From an uncultured Saprospiraceae bacterium (lineage in GTDB: Bacteria; Bacteroidota; Bacteroidia; Chitinophagales; Saprospiraceae), in contig CALBEE010000095.1 in NCBI GenBank assembly GCA_937927575.1, positions 1-55,905 on the forward strand: a stretch of 55,905 nucleotides of DNA. Direction: 5' to 3'. A program made the translations under genes and the position numbers. Each line of letters begins with the position of its first letter. Position 1 is the stretch's first letter. The notes beneath the pieces are model-generated. The model did not search any database and was not told the origin of the DNA. It saw only the letters and a program-made list of their open reading frames with translations. Of the stretch, positions 37,437-46,754 are shown piece by piece.

Positions 37437-39275
37437 ATGTGTGGAATAGCCGGATCGGTAAATAAGAAGATACAAGAGCAAGACATCTATGATACGATGT
37501 TACATAGAGGCCCTGATGAACAGTCATATTTTCGGGAGGATAATGTTGAGCTTCACCATTTACGCCTTAGTATTCTAGATATTGATGGTGGTAAACAACC
37601 TATGCATTTGGGGGATAGATATACTATCATTTTTAATGGTGAGATTTATAATCATGAGGAGTTGCGAATTAAGTTTAACCTGAAGTGTAATTCGAATTCT
37701 GATACCGAAACTTTATTGAAGTTATATCATGCTTTGGGCGAAAAGATGCTCATTGAGTTAGATGGAATGTTCGCAATGGCAATTTATGATAAGAGTAATA
37801 AAACGTTATTTATAGCCAGAGATCGTTCTGGTAAAAAGCCAGTTTATCTTTATAAAAAGAACAATTCACTAGTATTCGCAAGTGAGTTAAAATGTCTTAA
37901 TAACCTATGTGATTTGAATGTAAATACAGAAAGTATTATGCAATTTATTCAATGGGGATATGCTATGCGTAGCTCTGTACCATATAAAGATGTAGTTGAG
38001 TTATTGCCTGCGCATTATATCTTAACATCTACAAATAATATCAACATTTCACAGCACCAATGGTGGAGTATTCAAGATCAATATCATAATTCCTGTAATG
38101 ATACATTCGAAGAAGCTAAAGCCAAAGTAGATAATTATTTGAATTTAGGAGTAAAGAGAAGAATTGATACCTCTGATCTAGAGGTAGGATGTTTTTTGTC
38201 TGGAGGTATAGATAGTGGATTGGTAACAGCCGTCGCAGCAAACAAAACCGCACATACATTAAAAACTTTTACGGTCAAATTTGATGGAGCCTTCAACGAA
38301 GCTCCTCTTGCAAAACAGGTAGCAGATAAATATGGTACTGATCATACAGAGATCGAAATTTCTTTTGATCATTTAGAAAATGATATTGAAAGAATTTTAA
38401 CTAATTACGGAGAGCCGTTTTCTGACTCTTCAGCGATACCTAGCTATTATGTTAGCCAAGCGGCCAAAAGGCATATTACCGTGGTTCTCAATGGAGATGG
38501 TGCAGATGAATTGTTCGGAGGATATCGCAGATACGTACCTTTTGCAAAGTATGATTTTTTCAATGTGGGAGGATTGACTTCGGCCTTGGGTTCTACAATC
38601 TCAAAGATTTTACCACCTCCAAAGAATAAAAAATCTTTATACAATTATGCTTATCGATTATCAAACATAATGTCTCTAAATGGCGCAGAGCTTTATAATG
38701 CATCTACAGTGGATATCTATGATAGGTTAATTACTGATTACGACCTGATGTTTGATCCAGATAGTAAATCTCATTTGGAAAAGATTATTAATGATAGTCA
38801 ATTAAGCGGTTTGCAAAAACTGTTATGTCTAGATTTTACAACTTTATTGCCAGGTGACCTTTTAGTTAAAATGGACATTGCGACAATGGCACATTCACTT
38901 GAAGGCAGAAGTCCACTACTAATGAAGGAACTTTTAGATTATGTACCCTCTATGCCTGATACATATAAGGTCAAAGGGAAAAGTACAAAACATATATTAA
39001 GAACATTATCAAATAAATATTTACCTGGTGATCTAATACATCAACCGAAGCGTGGTTTTGAAATTCCTCTATCAGATTGGGTTGAAAATCAACTTTCAAC
39101 AGTAATATCGGATTACCTGTTGAATAGCAATGGATTAATGAGTCAAATGATAGGATTAGGAACGATTAATAATTTACTATCGAACAAGTTGGATATCAAT
39201 AGAGTAAAGAGAAATAAAATTATTTGGGCGTTATTCAGTGCTGAAGTTTGGTATCAAAATCGAAATGCTAAATAG
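37437..39275 (+). CDS. Glutamine-dependent asparagine synthase-like amidotransferase
   Basis: A 612-residue class II amidotransferase with nucleophilic Cys2 (MCGIAG), HRGPDEQ, IFNGEIYN, and the ATP-pyrophosphatase loop SGGIDS at residues 255-260. Both halves keep their motifs, so it should be active. True asparagine synthesis is possible. In polysaccharide loci, however, members often convert sugar uronic acids to uronamides; the locus makes at least one HexNAc uronic acid (ManNAc3NAcA or GalNAcA), so amidation of that residue is the likelier role. The ATG is 2 bases after the flippase stop. Confidence 0.9.
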   Translation: MCGIAGSVNKKIQEQDIYDTMLHRGPDEQSYFREDNVELHHLRLSILDIDGGKQPMHLGDRYTIIFNGEIYNHEELRIKFNLKCNSNSDTETLLKLYHALGEKMLIELDGMFAMAIYDKSNKTLFIARDRSGKKPVYLYKKNNSLVFASELKCLNNLCDLNVNTESIMQFIQWGYAMRSSVPYKDVVELLPAHYILTSTNNINISQHQWWSIQDQYHNSCNDTFEEAKAKVDNYLNLGVKRRIDTSDLEVGCFLSGGIDSGLVTAVAANKTAHTLKTFTVKFDGAFNEAPLAKQVADKYGTDHTEIEISFDHLENDIERILTNYGEPFSDSSAIPSYYVSQAAKRHITVVLNGDGADELFGGYRRYVPFAKYDFFNVGGLTSALGSTISKILPPPKNKKSLYNYAYRLSNIMSLNGAELYNASTVDIYDRLITDYDLMFDPDSKSHLEKIINDSQLSGLQKLLCLDFTTLLPGDLLVKMDIATMAHSLEGRSPLLMKELLDYVPSMPDTYKVKGKSTKHILRTLSNKYLPGDLIHQPKRGFEIPLSDWVENQLSTVISDYLLNSNGLMSQMIGLGTINNLLSNKLDINRVKRNKIIWALFSAEVWYQNRNAK

Positions 39276-39314
39276 GACAGACAAGCAATTTTTACTAATT
39301 AGAATTTAAAAAGA

Positions 39315-40772
39315 ATGAAGTATTCAAACTTAATGTGTTTTTTGATTTTAGTTGGTTTTGGACTTATGTTGAATTGTAAGGCTAAGGATAAAATAATTAC
39401 TAGCGACGATCTATATATCAATGTAACAGACTATGGTATTTCTAATAACACCTCTAGAGACCAAACCAAAGCAATTCAAAAACTTTTCATAGCTAATCGT
39501 AAAAATGGGAAATTCTTTTTCCCTAAAGGCGAATATCATGTATCTAGTTTGAATATATATGAAGGTATTGAGATATTAGGAGAAGAAGATACTTGGTTCG
39601 TAAAGATTAAGAACTGCACTAAGTTTAGTCGAATGTTCAATACGATTGAATATTTGTATAGCGACGAATCAGATAGCAAAACAATTAAATTTTCAAAGAT
39701 AAATATTGATGGCAATTTTGAGAATCAAGGTGATTATTCTAAATATCAATTAGAGCATCAAGCCATGATATTTTTAATGGGAGATAGAACTAAGAAGGGT
39801 AGATTAAAAGTAGAAATAGATAGTTGTGCTTTTACTAATGGGGTTGCGGATGCGATTTCTGTTTATTGTAATGTAGATGCAAGGATTACAAATTGTGAAG
39901 TTACAGATGTTTTTAGAGGAGGTATAACTGTTACAGGAGGTTATTCCAAAGTGTATGCAAATAATATTAACATTGGAGGTAATATTCATAAATCGGGCAT
40001 AGATGTAGAAGTGGATGGTAGAGGATATAATAAAACCTACGCAGTGGAATTGGATTATAGCGATATGATTCTAGAGGGTGATTTTGATGTTTCCATTAAA
40101 GATGGAGGAATTGGAAAATTTGACAATATTAACGTTAATAATTACCCATACAATTTTCATGCGCCGGGAGGGACCATATTGGTTTCTAATTCAAATTTTG
40201 TCTCTTCAGCATTGTCTTCAGCCAAACTTTATTATCCGCATAATATACAGTTTGATAATTGTACCTTCAGAATTGTAGATTCGCAAAAGGAAGGAGATTT
40301 AGGTGCTTTTTTGGTTTATTGGAATACTAGTTATCGAAAATCTAAAGATTTAATCCTGAAATTTAAAGAATGCAAATTTATAAACGAAGTGCTGGACCCG
40401 AATAGAATAATCAAAGGTTTGACAATTTTGCCAGATGACTATAGCCAACACAATGTTTTACATATGGAAAATTGTGAATTTACAGGAAATTTCGATTATA
40501 ATATTTTTATGAAACAAGGTGGTAGTGTTGAATTAAAGAATATACAATTTGATGGAAGAAAAGGATTGTATTTAAACTCTGTAGTAAATAAATCGAATTA
40601 TAGATATAATGCAAGTTTGGATAACGTTACTATGAAAGATCAGTCTGATAGAACTGTAATTTACAATGAGCATAATAGCAATCAAATTTCCCTTAAAAAT
40701 ACTCCTTTTAGTAAATCAAACAGTATAGGTAAGAAGAGGTTTGGTAATACCAAAATAGTTAAAGTTCAATGA
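39315..40772 (+). CDS. Parallel beta-helix protein, putative lipoprotein
   Basis: A 485-residue protein with a signal peptide ending LMLNC, so Cys21 may be a lipidated residue, although Asn at -1 is unusual. VTDYGISNNTSRDQTKAIQKL is the typical opening of the pectate-lyase superfamily. The rest is a series of short beta-strands with Asn ladders, as in right-handed beta-helix polysaccharide lyases and epimerases. It probably binds, cleaves or epimerises the exported polymer. Catalytic residues cannot be assigned by eye. The last codon overlaps the next start (ATGA). Confidence 0.75.
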   Translation: MKYSNLMCFLILVGFGLMLNCKAKDKIITSDDLYINVTDYGISNNTSRDQTKAIQKLFIANRKNGKFFFPKGEYHVSSLNIYEGIEILGEEDTWFVKIKNCTKFSRMFNTIEYLYSDESDSKTIKFSKINIDGNFENQGDYSKYQLEHQAMIFLMGDRTKKGRLKVEIDSCAFTNGVADAISVYCNVDARITNCEVTDVFRGGITVTGGYSKVYANNINIGGNIHKSGIDVEVDGRGYNKTYAVELDYSDMILEGDFDVSIKDGGIGKFDNINVNNYPYNFHAPGGTILVSNSNFVSSALSSAKLYYPHNIQFDNCTFRIVDSQKEGDLGAFLVYWNTSYRKSKDLILKFKECKFINEVLDPNRIIKGLTILPDDYSQHNVLHMENCEFTGNFDYNIFMKQGGSVELKNIQFDGRKGLYLNSVVNKSNYRYNASLDNVTMKDQSDRTVIYNEHNSNQISLKNTPFSKSNSIGKKRFGNTKIVKVQ

Positions 40773-42886
40773 CGCAAAATAAATTTATTGCTAGCTTTTT
40801 GCTAGGTTTTTTTCTGACTTTTGGTTTTTCCAATTGTATTTATTGCCAATGTGTTGATACCGTGACTACATATAGTCAATTTTTGTGGAGTTCGTCTTTA
40901 TGTGATACGGTTCATGTGGATGACTCTCGTATTGGTGGCGTATTTGTATTGGATGAATCTGTCACTTCGGCTAACTACGGATATACACTAAAGTCTGCTG
41001 ATAATAAATATTATACAAGAGTAAGAGAGCCAAATACTATTAGACCTGAATGGTGGATATTACAAAATGGATTCGAGACTAATTCTTTACAATATGCTTT
41101 TTTGCATTCGGGTCCTCTAGATACTGTAGTATTGCAATCAGATAAAGAATATCTTATAAATTCTAAAATAAACGTATACCAAGGGAATACATTAAATGGA
41201 GAAGGCGCAACCATAAAGCGATCGAATTGTAAATTTTCATATTTGTCTAATTCAGTATCTGAAGGTGATAGTATCATTACGGTTGACGATTCTTCGCAAT
41301 TTCAAATTGGACGTCAAGTTGTACTTACTCATACTGCATCTATTAATGAAGGGAAATCAGACAAAGACAACTCATTATCTTTAAGTAATGAAAGACAAAA
41401 AATAATTGACATAAGACATGATTCGCTAATTTTATCTAGACGTCTCTTTCTACCATATAGTGGCGAGATAGATGAATGGCCTCAAGGGTCGGCAGTATTT
41501 ACAGTTACGCCTATGCTAGTGGCTTCTGGCTCTGACTCGGTATCGATCTTAAATACTCATTTTGATGGCAATGAAAAAGGCAATAATTTCAGTTATGATT
41601 GGAGACTTAATGATTGTTTGAGTTTAGGAGGAAGTACAGGAAATAAAGTGGAAGGCTGCTATTTTAAAAATGTCCCAGGTGAATGTATAGTGATTAGTAC
41701 AGGAAGTCAAATATTAAATTGTCAATCCGATAGTTTATATGGTAGTTTTGTCCATATAAGCAATGTGTTTGGAGAAGATGAAATGATAATCAAAAATTGT
41801 GAAATGTCTAACTCTTGTTTGGCAGGTGTAGAATTGTCAGGACATAATGAGGGTGCTATTACTTTTTCTAGAGGAGTCATTAATCTCACCATTGATAGTT
41901 GCACATTTATAAATGGAAATGAAGGTGTTTTAGGTTTAATGTTGAAGGACGATAAAAATGTAGTTTTGAAAAATAGTATAGCATCAAATTTTAAAAGTAT
42001 AATTGAGACAGGAACTATGACTGGTGATGTTGTGGGAATTAATTTAAAGAATAACGTTTTCAATAATTGCGGAAATATTAGGACTAACAATTTCGCTACC
42101 GAAAACAGAACTAAAGAGTTAGTATTAGAAGGCAACTATTTTCTTAATAGTAAATTAGAATTATTGGGAGTTGAAGATGCTGATATAACTAACAATGAAT
42201 TTGATAACTCTGATAGTCTTTCGACCATAATTTTAAAAAACGATGTTTCAAATTTTTTCGTCTGTGGAAATTTATTTAAATCTCCAGGAAGTAGCATAGA
42301 AGTTGATTCGCAGAATGTCAATAGCATAGTAGTTAATAATAATTTATTTGATGTTGGGCTTTTAGATCTATTTGAATTTGATCACTTTGGCAACAATGTT
42401 TTATCCGATTCAATTAATATGGATTATGATTTTAACATCCACCTTGATACATTAGAACAAGAGTCCTTAAAAGAGTATTTATTGGAACGCGATTGTGAAG
42501 ATGTGATAGATTTTGATGAAGATGGATATTTCTTTTATGAAGATTGCAATGATTTTAATTCAATGATCAATCCAAGCGCAATTGAAATTCCAGATAATTT
42601 AATTGATGAAAATTGTGATGATGTAATTACTGTAGCAGTTGATGATTTTTTAGAATCTAAAGTTTCTCTATTTCCTATACCAGCTAGAGAAAGTATTCAT
42701 ATTTCATTTGGAAATATAACCAACATAAAATATCAAGTTTATGCTAGTACTGGATTTATGGTGGATTCAGGTCTTTGTAATATTGATTTAGAATTGAATT
42801 TAATTGATTATCCTGCAGGTGTCTATTATATTTTGTTTTCTATTGATGATGTTGTTCTGACTAGAAAGTTTACAATAATTAATTAG
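40769..42886 (+). CDS. Secreted beta-helix protein with metal-binding motif and T9SS sorting domain
   Basis: A 705-residue protein with a signal peptide (FIASFLLGFFLTFGFSN). A long right-handed beta-helix follows (about 90-560; GNTLNGEGATI, then many Asn-rich turns). Next is DFDEDGYFFYEDCNDFNSMI, with NPSAIEIPDNLIDENCDD, a known Bacteroidota calcium-type motif (DxDxDGY...DCND...EIPxNxIDExCD). The last about 75 residues (LFPIPARESIHISF to the end) form a type A T9SS sorting domain. The protein is therefore exported to the cell surface or medium, where it likely acts on or binds the polysaccharide. Its start overlaps the previous gene by 4 bases. Confidence 0.83.
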   Translation: MTQNKFIASFLLGFFLTFGFSNCIYCQCVDTVTTYSQFLWSSSLCDTVHVDDSRIGGVFVLDESVTSANYGYTLKSADNKYYTRVREPNTIRPEWWILQNGFETNSLQYAFLHSGPLDTVVLQSDKEYLINSKINVYQGNTLNGEGATIKRSNCKFSYLSNSVSEGDSIITVDDSSQFQIGRQVVLTHTASINEGKSDKDNSLSLSNERQKIIDIRHDSLILSRRLFLPYSGEIDEWPQGSAVFTVTPMLVASGSDSVSILNTHFDGNEKGNNFSYDWRLNDCLSLGGSTGNKVEGCYFKNVPGECIVISTGSQILNCQSDSLYGSFVHISNVFGEDEMIIKNCEMSNSCLAGVELSGHNEGAITFSRGVINLTIDSCTFINGNEGVLGLMLKDDKNVVLKNSIASNFKSIIETGTMTGDVVGINLKNNVFNNCGNIRTNNFATENRTKELVLEGNYFLNSKLELLGVEDADITNNEFDNSDSLSTIILKNDVSNFFVCGNLFKSPGSSIEVDSQNVNSIVVNNNLFDVGLLDLFEFDHFGNNVLSDSINMDYDFNIHLDTLEQESLKEYLLERDCEDVIDFDEDGYFFYEDCNDFNSMINPSAIEIPDNLIDENCDDVITVAVDDFLESKVSLFPIPARESIHISFGNITNIKYQVYASTGFMVDSGLCNIDLELNLIDYPAGVYYILFSIDDVVLTRKFTIIN

Positions 42887-42888
42887 GG

Positions 42889-44052
42889 GTGATCGTGAAG
42901 AATAAAAAACTAGTGCGGATTACTACTGTACCCATTTCATTAAAGTATCTAATTGCCGGTCAGATGAAATTTATGTCATCTAATGGATTTGACGTGATTA
43001 TGATGAGTGCTGATGGAACTGAAAGAGAAGAAGTAACGTCAAATGAAAATTGTGAACATATTACTATACCGCTAACCAGAAAAATCACCCCAATAAAGGA
43101 TCTTAAGGCATTATTTATTTTGTACCGTTTATTAAAAAAGCTTAAACCTGATATAGTACATTCGCACACTCCTAAAGCGGGGGTAGTGGGAATGATGGCT
43201 GCTAAGATGGCTAATGTGCCTGTAAGGATACATACAGTAGCTGGACTTCCCTTAGAAACTGCAAAAGGTAAAAAAAGATGGCTTTTGGAAAAGGTCGAAA
43301 AACTTACTTATAAATGTGCTACTCAAGTTTGGCCCAATAGTAATTCGTTGTTTAAATTTATTGCAGAGAATAAATTTACCTCTAGGAATAAATTAAAAGT
43401 AATAGGAAAAGGTTCGTCGAATGGAATAGATGTGACTGAATTTGATACAGAAACATTGGATTTAAGCATACTCAATGATATCAAGAGGAAAATTGGATAT
43501 GATGAGAAAAATAAGTACCTCCTTTTTGTCGGAAGAGTAGTGAAAGATAAGGGTATAGAGGAGTTAGTACAAGCTTTCTTAAATATTAAGAATGAGTACA
43601 AGAATATAAAACTAGTGATAGTAGGTCCTCTTGAGCATGATTTAGACCCACTATCGGACTACACATCTAGCAAGATTAACGATGTACCAGAAATTATAAC
43701 TACAGGTTTTTCGTCTCAGGTTAAATATTATATGCATTTAGCAAATTTGTTTGTTTTTCCATCTCATAGAGAAGGATTTCCAAATGTTCCAATGCAAGCT
43801 GCTCTAATGAATTGCCCTGTAATAGCAAGCGAAATCAATGGAAATGTAGATATAGTTGATCACAAAAAAACAGGATTGCTACATACAGTATCTGATTTAT
43901 TATCTTTAGAGTTGTCGATTAAATTTGCATTGGATAACCCAGCAATGATGAAGGAAATGGCGATAAATTTGAAAGAAAAAATAATCGCCAATTTTGATCG
44001 TAAAGTAGTGCAACAATTAATTCTGCGGGAATATAAGAAGTGTTTGGAATGA
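42889..44052 (+). CDS. Glycosyltransferase family 4, PglA-like
   Basis: A 387-residue GT-B protein. The N-terminal domain has RITTVPISLKYLIAGQ and IVHSHTPKAGVVGMMAAK, then RIHTVAGLPLE. The C-terminal domain has LFVGRVVKDKGIEELV, VFPSHREGFPNVPMQAAL and the E-x7-E-like region NCPVIASEINGN. This pattern recurs in Bacteroidota GT4 proteins related to PglA, which adds an N-acetylhexosamine to undecaprenyl-linked bacillosamine; here that is consistent with the bacillosamine genes downstream. The GTG start at 42889 is adopted; a second GTG lies two codons later. Confidence 0.87.
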   Translation: MIVKNKKLVRITTVPISLKYLIAGQMKFMSSNGFDVIMMSADGTEREEVTSNENCEHITIPLTRKITPIKDLKALFILYRLLKKLKPDIVHSHTPKAGVVGMMAAKMANVPVRIHTVAGLPLETAKGKKRWLLEKVEKLTYKCATQVWPNSNSLFKFIAENKFTSRNKLKVIGKGSSNGIDVTEFDTETLDLSILNDIKRKIGYDEKNKYLLFVGRVVKDKGIEELVQAFLNIKNEYKNIKLVIVGPLEHDLDPLSDYTSSKINDVPEIITTGFSSQVKYYMHLANLFVFPSHREGFPNVPMQAALMNCPVIASEINGNVDIVDHKKTGLLHTVSDLLSLELSIKFALDNPAMMKEMAINLKEKIIANFDRKVVQQLILREYKKCLE

Positions 44053-44663
44053 ATAGAGATTTAATAATAGTTGGATATTCAGGTCATGCATATGTGGTCA
44101 TAGATGCTTTAAATAGTCTAGGAGATAATGTCTTAGGATATTGTGATTCTAAAATCAAGAGCTACAACCCCTTTAGTTTAGAATATTTAGGTAAAGAAAA
44201 TGAAGAAGTCTTAATAGATCAAAAATGGATAATTTCGATAGGTGAAAATGAAATACGGGAAAAGATATTTCTACATCTAGGCCATATAGGTCAACTTGAT
44301 TCAGTCATTCATAAAAATGCTTTTCTTGGCGCTCAGATCGATTTTGGAATGGGAGTTTTTGTAAGTGCAAATGCTTCAATTAATACTTTGTGTAAGATTG
44401 GTAACGGAACTATAATCAATACAGGTTCTATTGTAGAACATGAATGCTCTATTGGAAATTTTTGTCACGTAGCGCCTGGGGTAGTTCTAGCAGGTAATGT
44501 AAATTTGGGGGATCGAGTATTTGTCGGAGCTAACGCTACTGTCAAGCAAGGAGTGGTGATTGGGAATGATGTAACTATAGGAGCCGGAAGTGTTATTCTT
44601 CAAGATGTTCCAGATGGAGTAACTATAGTTGGTAATCCAGGACGAATAATAAAGAAAAATTAG
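44049..44663 (+). CDS. pglD: PglD/NeuD-family nucleotide-sugar N-acetyltransferase
   Basis: A 204-residue protein with the PglD two-domain plan: an N-terminal Rossmann-like half (DLIIVGYSGHAYVVIDAL) and a C-terminal left-handed beta-helix. The catalytic histidine motif EHECSIGNFCHVAPG carries His131 and His140, equivalent to the catalytic and acetyl-CoA-contacting histidines of PglD. PglD N-acetylates UDP-4-amino-4,6-dideoxy-GlcNAc to UDP-diNAc-bacillosamine. The enzymes for that precursor lie at 47831-50151. The ATG at 44049 overlaps the GT stop (ATGA); an earlier GTG is possible. Confidence 0.85.
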   Translation: MNRDLIIVGYSGHAYVVIDALNSLGDNVLGYCDSKIKSYNPFSLEYLGKENEEVLIDQKWIISIGENEIREKIFLHLGHIGQLDSVIHKNAFLGAQIDFGMGVFVSANASINTLCKIGNGTIINTGSIVEHECSIGNFCHVAPGVVLAGNVNLGDRVFVGANATVKQGVVIGNDVTIGAGSVILQDVPDGVTIVGNPGRIIKKN

Positions 44664-44698
44664 ATTAGGATTCAAATTCTCACTGATTAACTGAAATT

Positions 44699-45874
44699 TT
44701 GAGTAGTAAGAAGTCCAATTCGAAGCTGGAGTTATTGTTTAAAATTCAATATATATCTGTAGGGTTTATGCTGCTATTATTTCCATTCACGTTAATTTTT
44801 AGTCTAGAAGATAGTAAGCCATTTTATGTTATTCCTGGTTTCGTCTTCATTATTTCTAAGATTTGCCAGATGGTGACGAAATCGGAATTTAGAAATGTTC
44901 CCATTGCATTTTATTTCTTACTTGTATTCACATTAATCACAATAATTTGTAATGTAGGATATACTGTGTTTGGTACAAGTAATCATTTGTACAATGTAGG
45001 TGTCTATTCATTTCTTTCTTCCTTTGTGTTTACCCTGTATTATTATCTAAAAGAAGATATTCTGAATTTTGGTAATTTATTTTATATAGTAACTAGTATA
45101 GCAGTCTTTATATACGTTCTACATTTTGCTCTGAATGGATTCGCTATTGGACACAATAATAGTTTTATGTATAACATAAATCAGTTTGCTTTTTGGGGAT
45201 TTTTGTCTTTTATAGTTTTGGACATTTTACCTAATTCTATTGTAAGTAAAACCTTGGTTAGAATTTTGCAATTTTTGTTAATGTTATTTGTTATATTTAC
45301 TCTTAGTAGATCAGCAACGGGAGGTCTTATTGTATATACATTACTTAATATTCTTGTGACAAAGAAGAGAATATTATTGATGTTATGTTTATTGGTAGCT
45401 ATTGCTCTGTTTTCATTTATATCTCATAATTGGTTAATTGAAAATTTAGATCTATATAAAATTTATTTTGATCGCTTTTTTCAAAGTAGAGAGTTTAAAG
45501 ACTTTGATAAGCTCCTTTTGTTAAGAGGTTGGTTGACTATTGTTGAGAATCCAATCTTCTTATTGTTTGGTGCAGGAGAAGGCGTTCCAAGTAGATTTGG
45601 TCATGATAATTGGATACATGGTTCAGTTTTGAATATTACATTTTCTTATGGAGTATTAGGATTATACTTCTTTTTAAAGTTTATTAGAAATTGTTGTTCT
45701 AAACACTTTAACTCCTTAAGTATTCTTACATCTTTATTCATCTCCAGTTTATTCACTTCAATGACTCATAATCTGCATTTGTGGATTATTATTGCAGTAC
45801 TCCTATATTCCAGAGAGAATATTGATACTTTAAAGATTAGAAAGAATATTAAGAATGTTGTCTTAACTAACTAA
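44699..45874 (+). CDS. O-antigen polymerase/ligase-like membrane protein (Wzy candidate 2)
   Basis: A 391-residue polytopic protein with about ten hydrophobic segments. The central HNNSFMYNINQFAFWGF and the late extracytoplasmic block RGWLTIVENPIFLLFGAGEGVPS followed by HDNWIHGSVLNITFSYG match the Wzy/WaaL family layout. With the candidate at 33956 it makes two polymerase-like proteins in the window; one may be a ligase or serve a second polymer. The start is TTG, with an in-frame TGA five codons upstream and no ATG in between. Confidence 0.72.
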   Translation: MSSKKSNSKLELLFKIQYISVGFMLLLFPFTLIFSLEDSKPFYVIPGFVFIISKICQMVTKSEFRNVPIAFYFLLVFTLITIICNVGYTVFGTSNHLYNVGVYSFLSSFVFTLYYYLKEDILNFGNLFYIVTSIAVFIYVLHFALNGFAIGHNNSFMYNINQFAFWGFLSFIVLDILPNSIVSKTLVRILQFLLMLFVIFTLSRSATGGLIVYTLLNILVTKKRILLMLCLLVAIALFSFISHNWLIENLDLYKIYFDRFFQSREFKDFDKLLLLRGWLTIVENPIFLLFGAGEGVPSRFGHDNWIHGSVLNITFSYGVLGLYFFLKFIRNCCSKHFNSLSILTSLFISSLFTSMTHNLHLWIIIAVLLYSRENIDTLKIRKNIKNVVLTN

Positions 45875-45885
45875 ATCATAACAGA

Positions 45886-46122
45886 ATGACATTACAGCAA
45901 TTTATAGTTCGTTTTCGAGAAGAATTTGAATATTTAGAAGAAGAGGAAATTGTGGAAGGCTCCACCAAATTCCAAGAAATGGATGGTTGGGATTCCTTAA
46001 CAGCTATTATGATATTAGAAATGATAGATGATGAATTCGAGGCAGATATATCTGGTGATGAATTAAGAGAATGCAGTACAATCGAAGAATTATATAACTT
46101 ATCCGTTCAGAGAGCTTCTTGA
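45886..46122 (+). CDS. Acyl carrier protein
   Basis: A 78-residue acidic ACP. The phosphopantetheine serine is Ser37 in GWDSLTAI, followed by the helix-2 acidic face (EMIDDEFEADI). It is not the housekeeping ACP by context: it sits in an operon with a PglD-like acyltransferase, a KAS III and a sugar aminotransferase. It probably carries a dedicated acyl chain to a nucleotide sugar. The last codon and TGA overlap the TTG start of the next gene (TTGA), which argues for coupled translation. Confidence 0.92.
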   Translation: MTLQQFIVRFREEFEYLEEEEIVEGSTKFQEMDGWDSLTAIMILEMIDDEFEADISGDELRECSTIEELYNLSVQRAS

Positions 46123-46751
46123 AAAACCTAATTATAATAGGTGCTGGGGGATATGGTAGAGAGGCTTATACTCTTGCCAAAAATTCGATTGGATATGAGC
46201 AGGATTTTATCGTAAAGGGATATCTAGATTCAAAATTGGATGCCCTAGATAAGTTAAAGAATTACCCACCTGTATTAAGTACAATAGAGAATTATACTAT
46301 TTCTGATGATGATATCTTTATTTGCGCTATTGGTGACATAGCGCTACGAAAAAAAACAGTTAACGAAGTTTTGACTAAAGGGGGGCAGTTCACGAATCTA
46401 ATTCATAAATCAGTATACATAGGAGATAATGTAACTTTGGGTAAGGGTATTTTTATTGCTTACGATGTAGTGATTAGTAATGATACGGTGATTGATGATT
46501 TTGTTCTAATTAATTCTAGATCACTGATAGGTCATGATTGTCAGGTTGGGAAATTTTCTTCTATAGGAGTATACAATTTCGTCGGTGGAGGGGTATCTAT
46601 TGGAAAGGAATGTAATCTTCATTCAAGATCTTCCGTAAAGAACAATCTGATAATTGAAAGTAATACTATCGTTGGAATGGGTAGTGTTGTAATTAGAAAT
46701 GTATCAGAGAATTCAACTGTATTTGGTAATCCAGCAAAAAAAGTTTTTTAA
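46119..46751 (+). CDS. PglD-like acyltransferase with altered second histidine
   Basis: A 210-residue protein with the same plan as PglD: IIIGAGGYGREAY at the N terminus and hexapeptide repeats from VYIGDNVTLGKGI to the end, closing with VFGNPAKKVF. The catalytic histidine is kept as His139 in IGHDCQVG. The acetyl-CoA-contacting histidine seen in PglD is Ser148 here (KFSSIG where the copy at 44049 has NFCHVA). With the ACP upstream and KAS III downstream it may use an acyl-ACP rather than acetyl-CoA. The TTG start overlaps the ACP stop. Confidence 0.8.
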   Translation: MKNLIIIGAGGYGREAYTLAKNSIGYEQDFIVKGYLDSKLDALDKLKNYPPVLSTIENYTISDDDIFICAIGDIALRKKTVNEVLTKGGQFTNLIHKSVYIGDNVTLGKGIFIAYDVVISNDTVIDDFVLINSRSLIGHDCQVGKFSSIGVYNFVGGGVSIGKECNLHSRSSVKNNLIIESNTIVGMGSVVIRNVSENSTVFGNPAKKVF

Positions 46752-46754
46752 AGA

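Noticed and set aside
37437-39275. Calling the amidotransferase a plain asparagine synthetase (asnB)
   Set aside because: The motifs fit, but the position inside the glycan operon favours sugar amidation, so no gene symbol was given.
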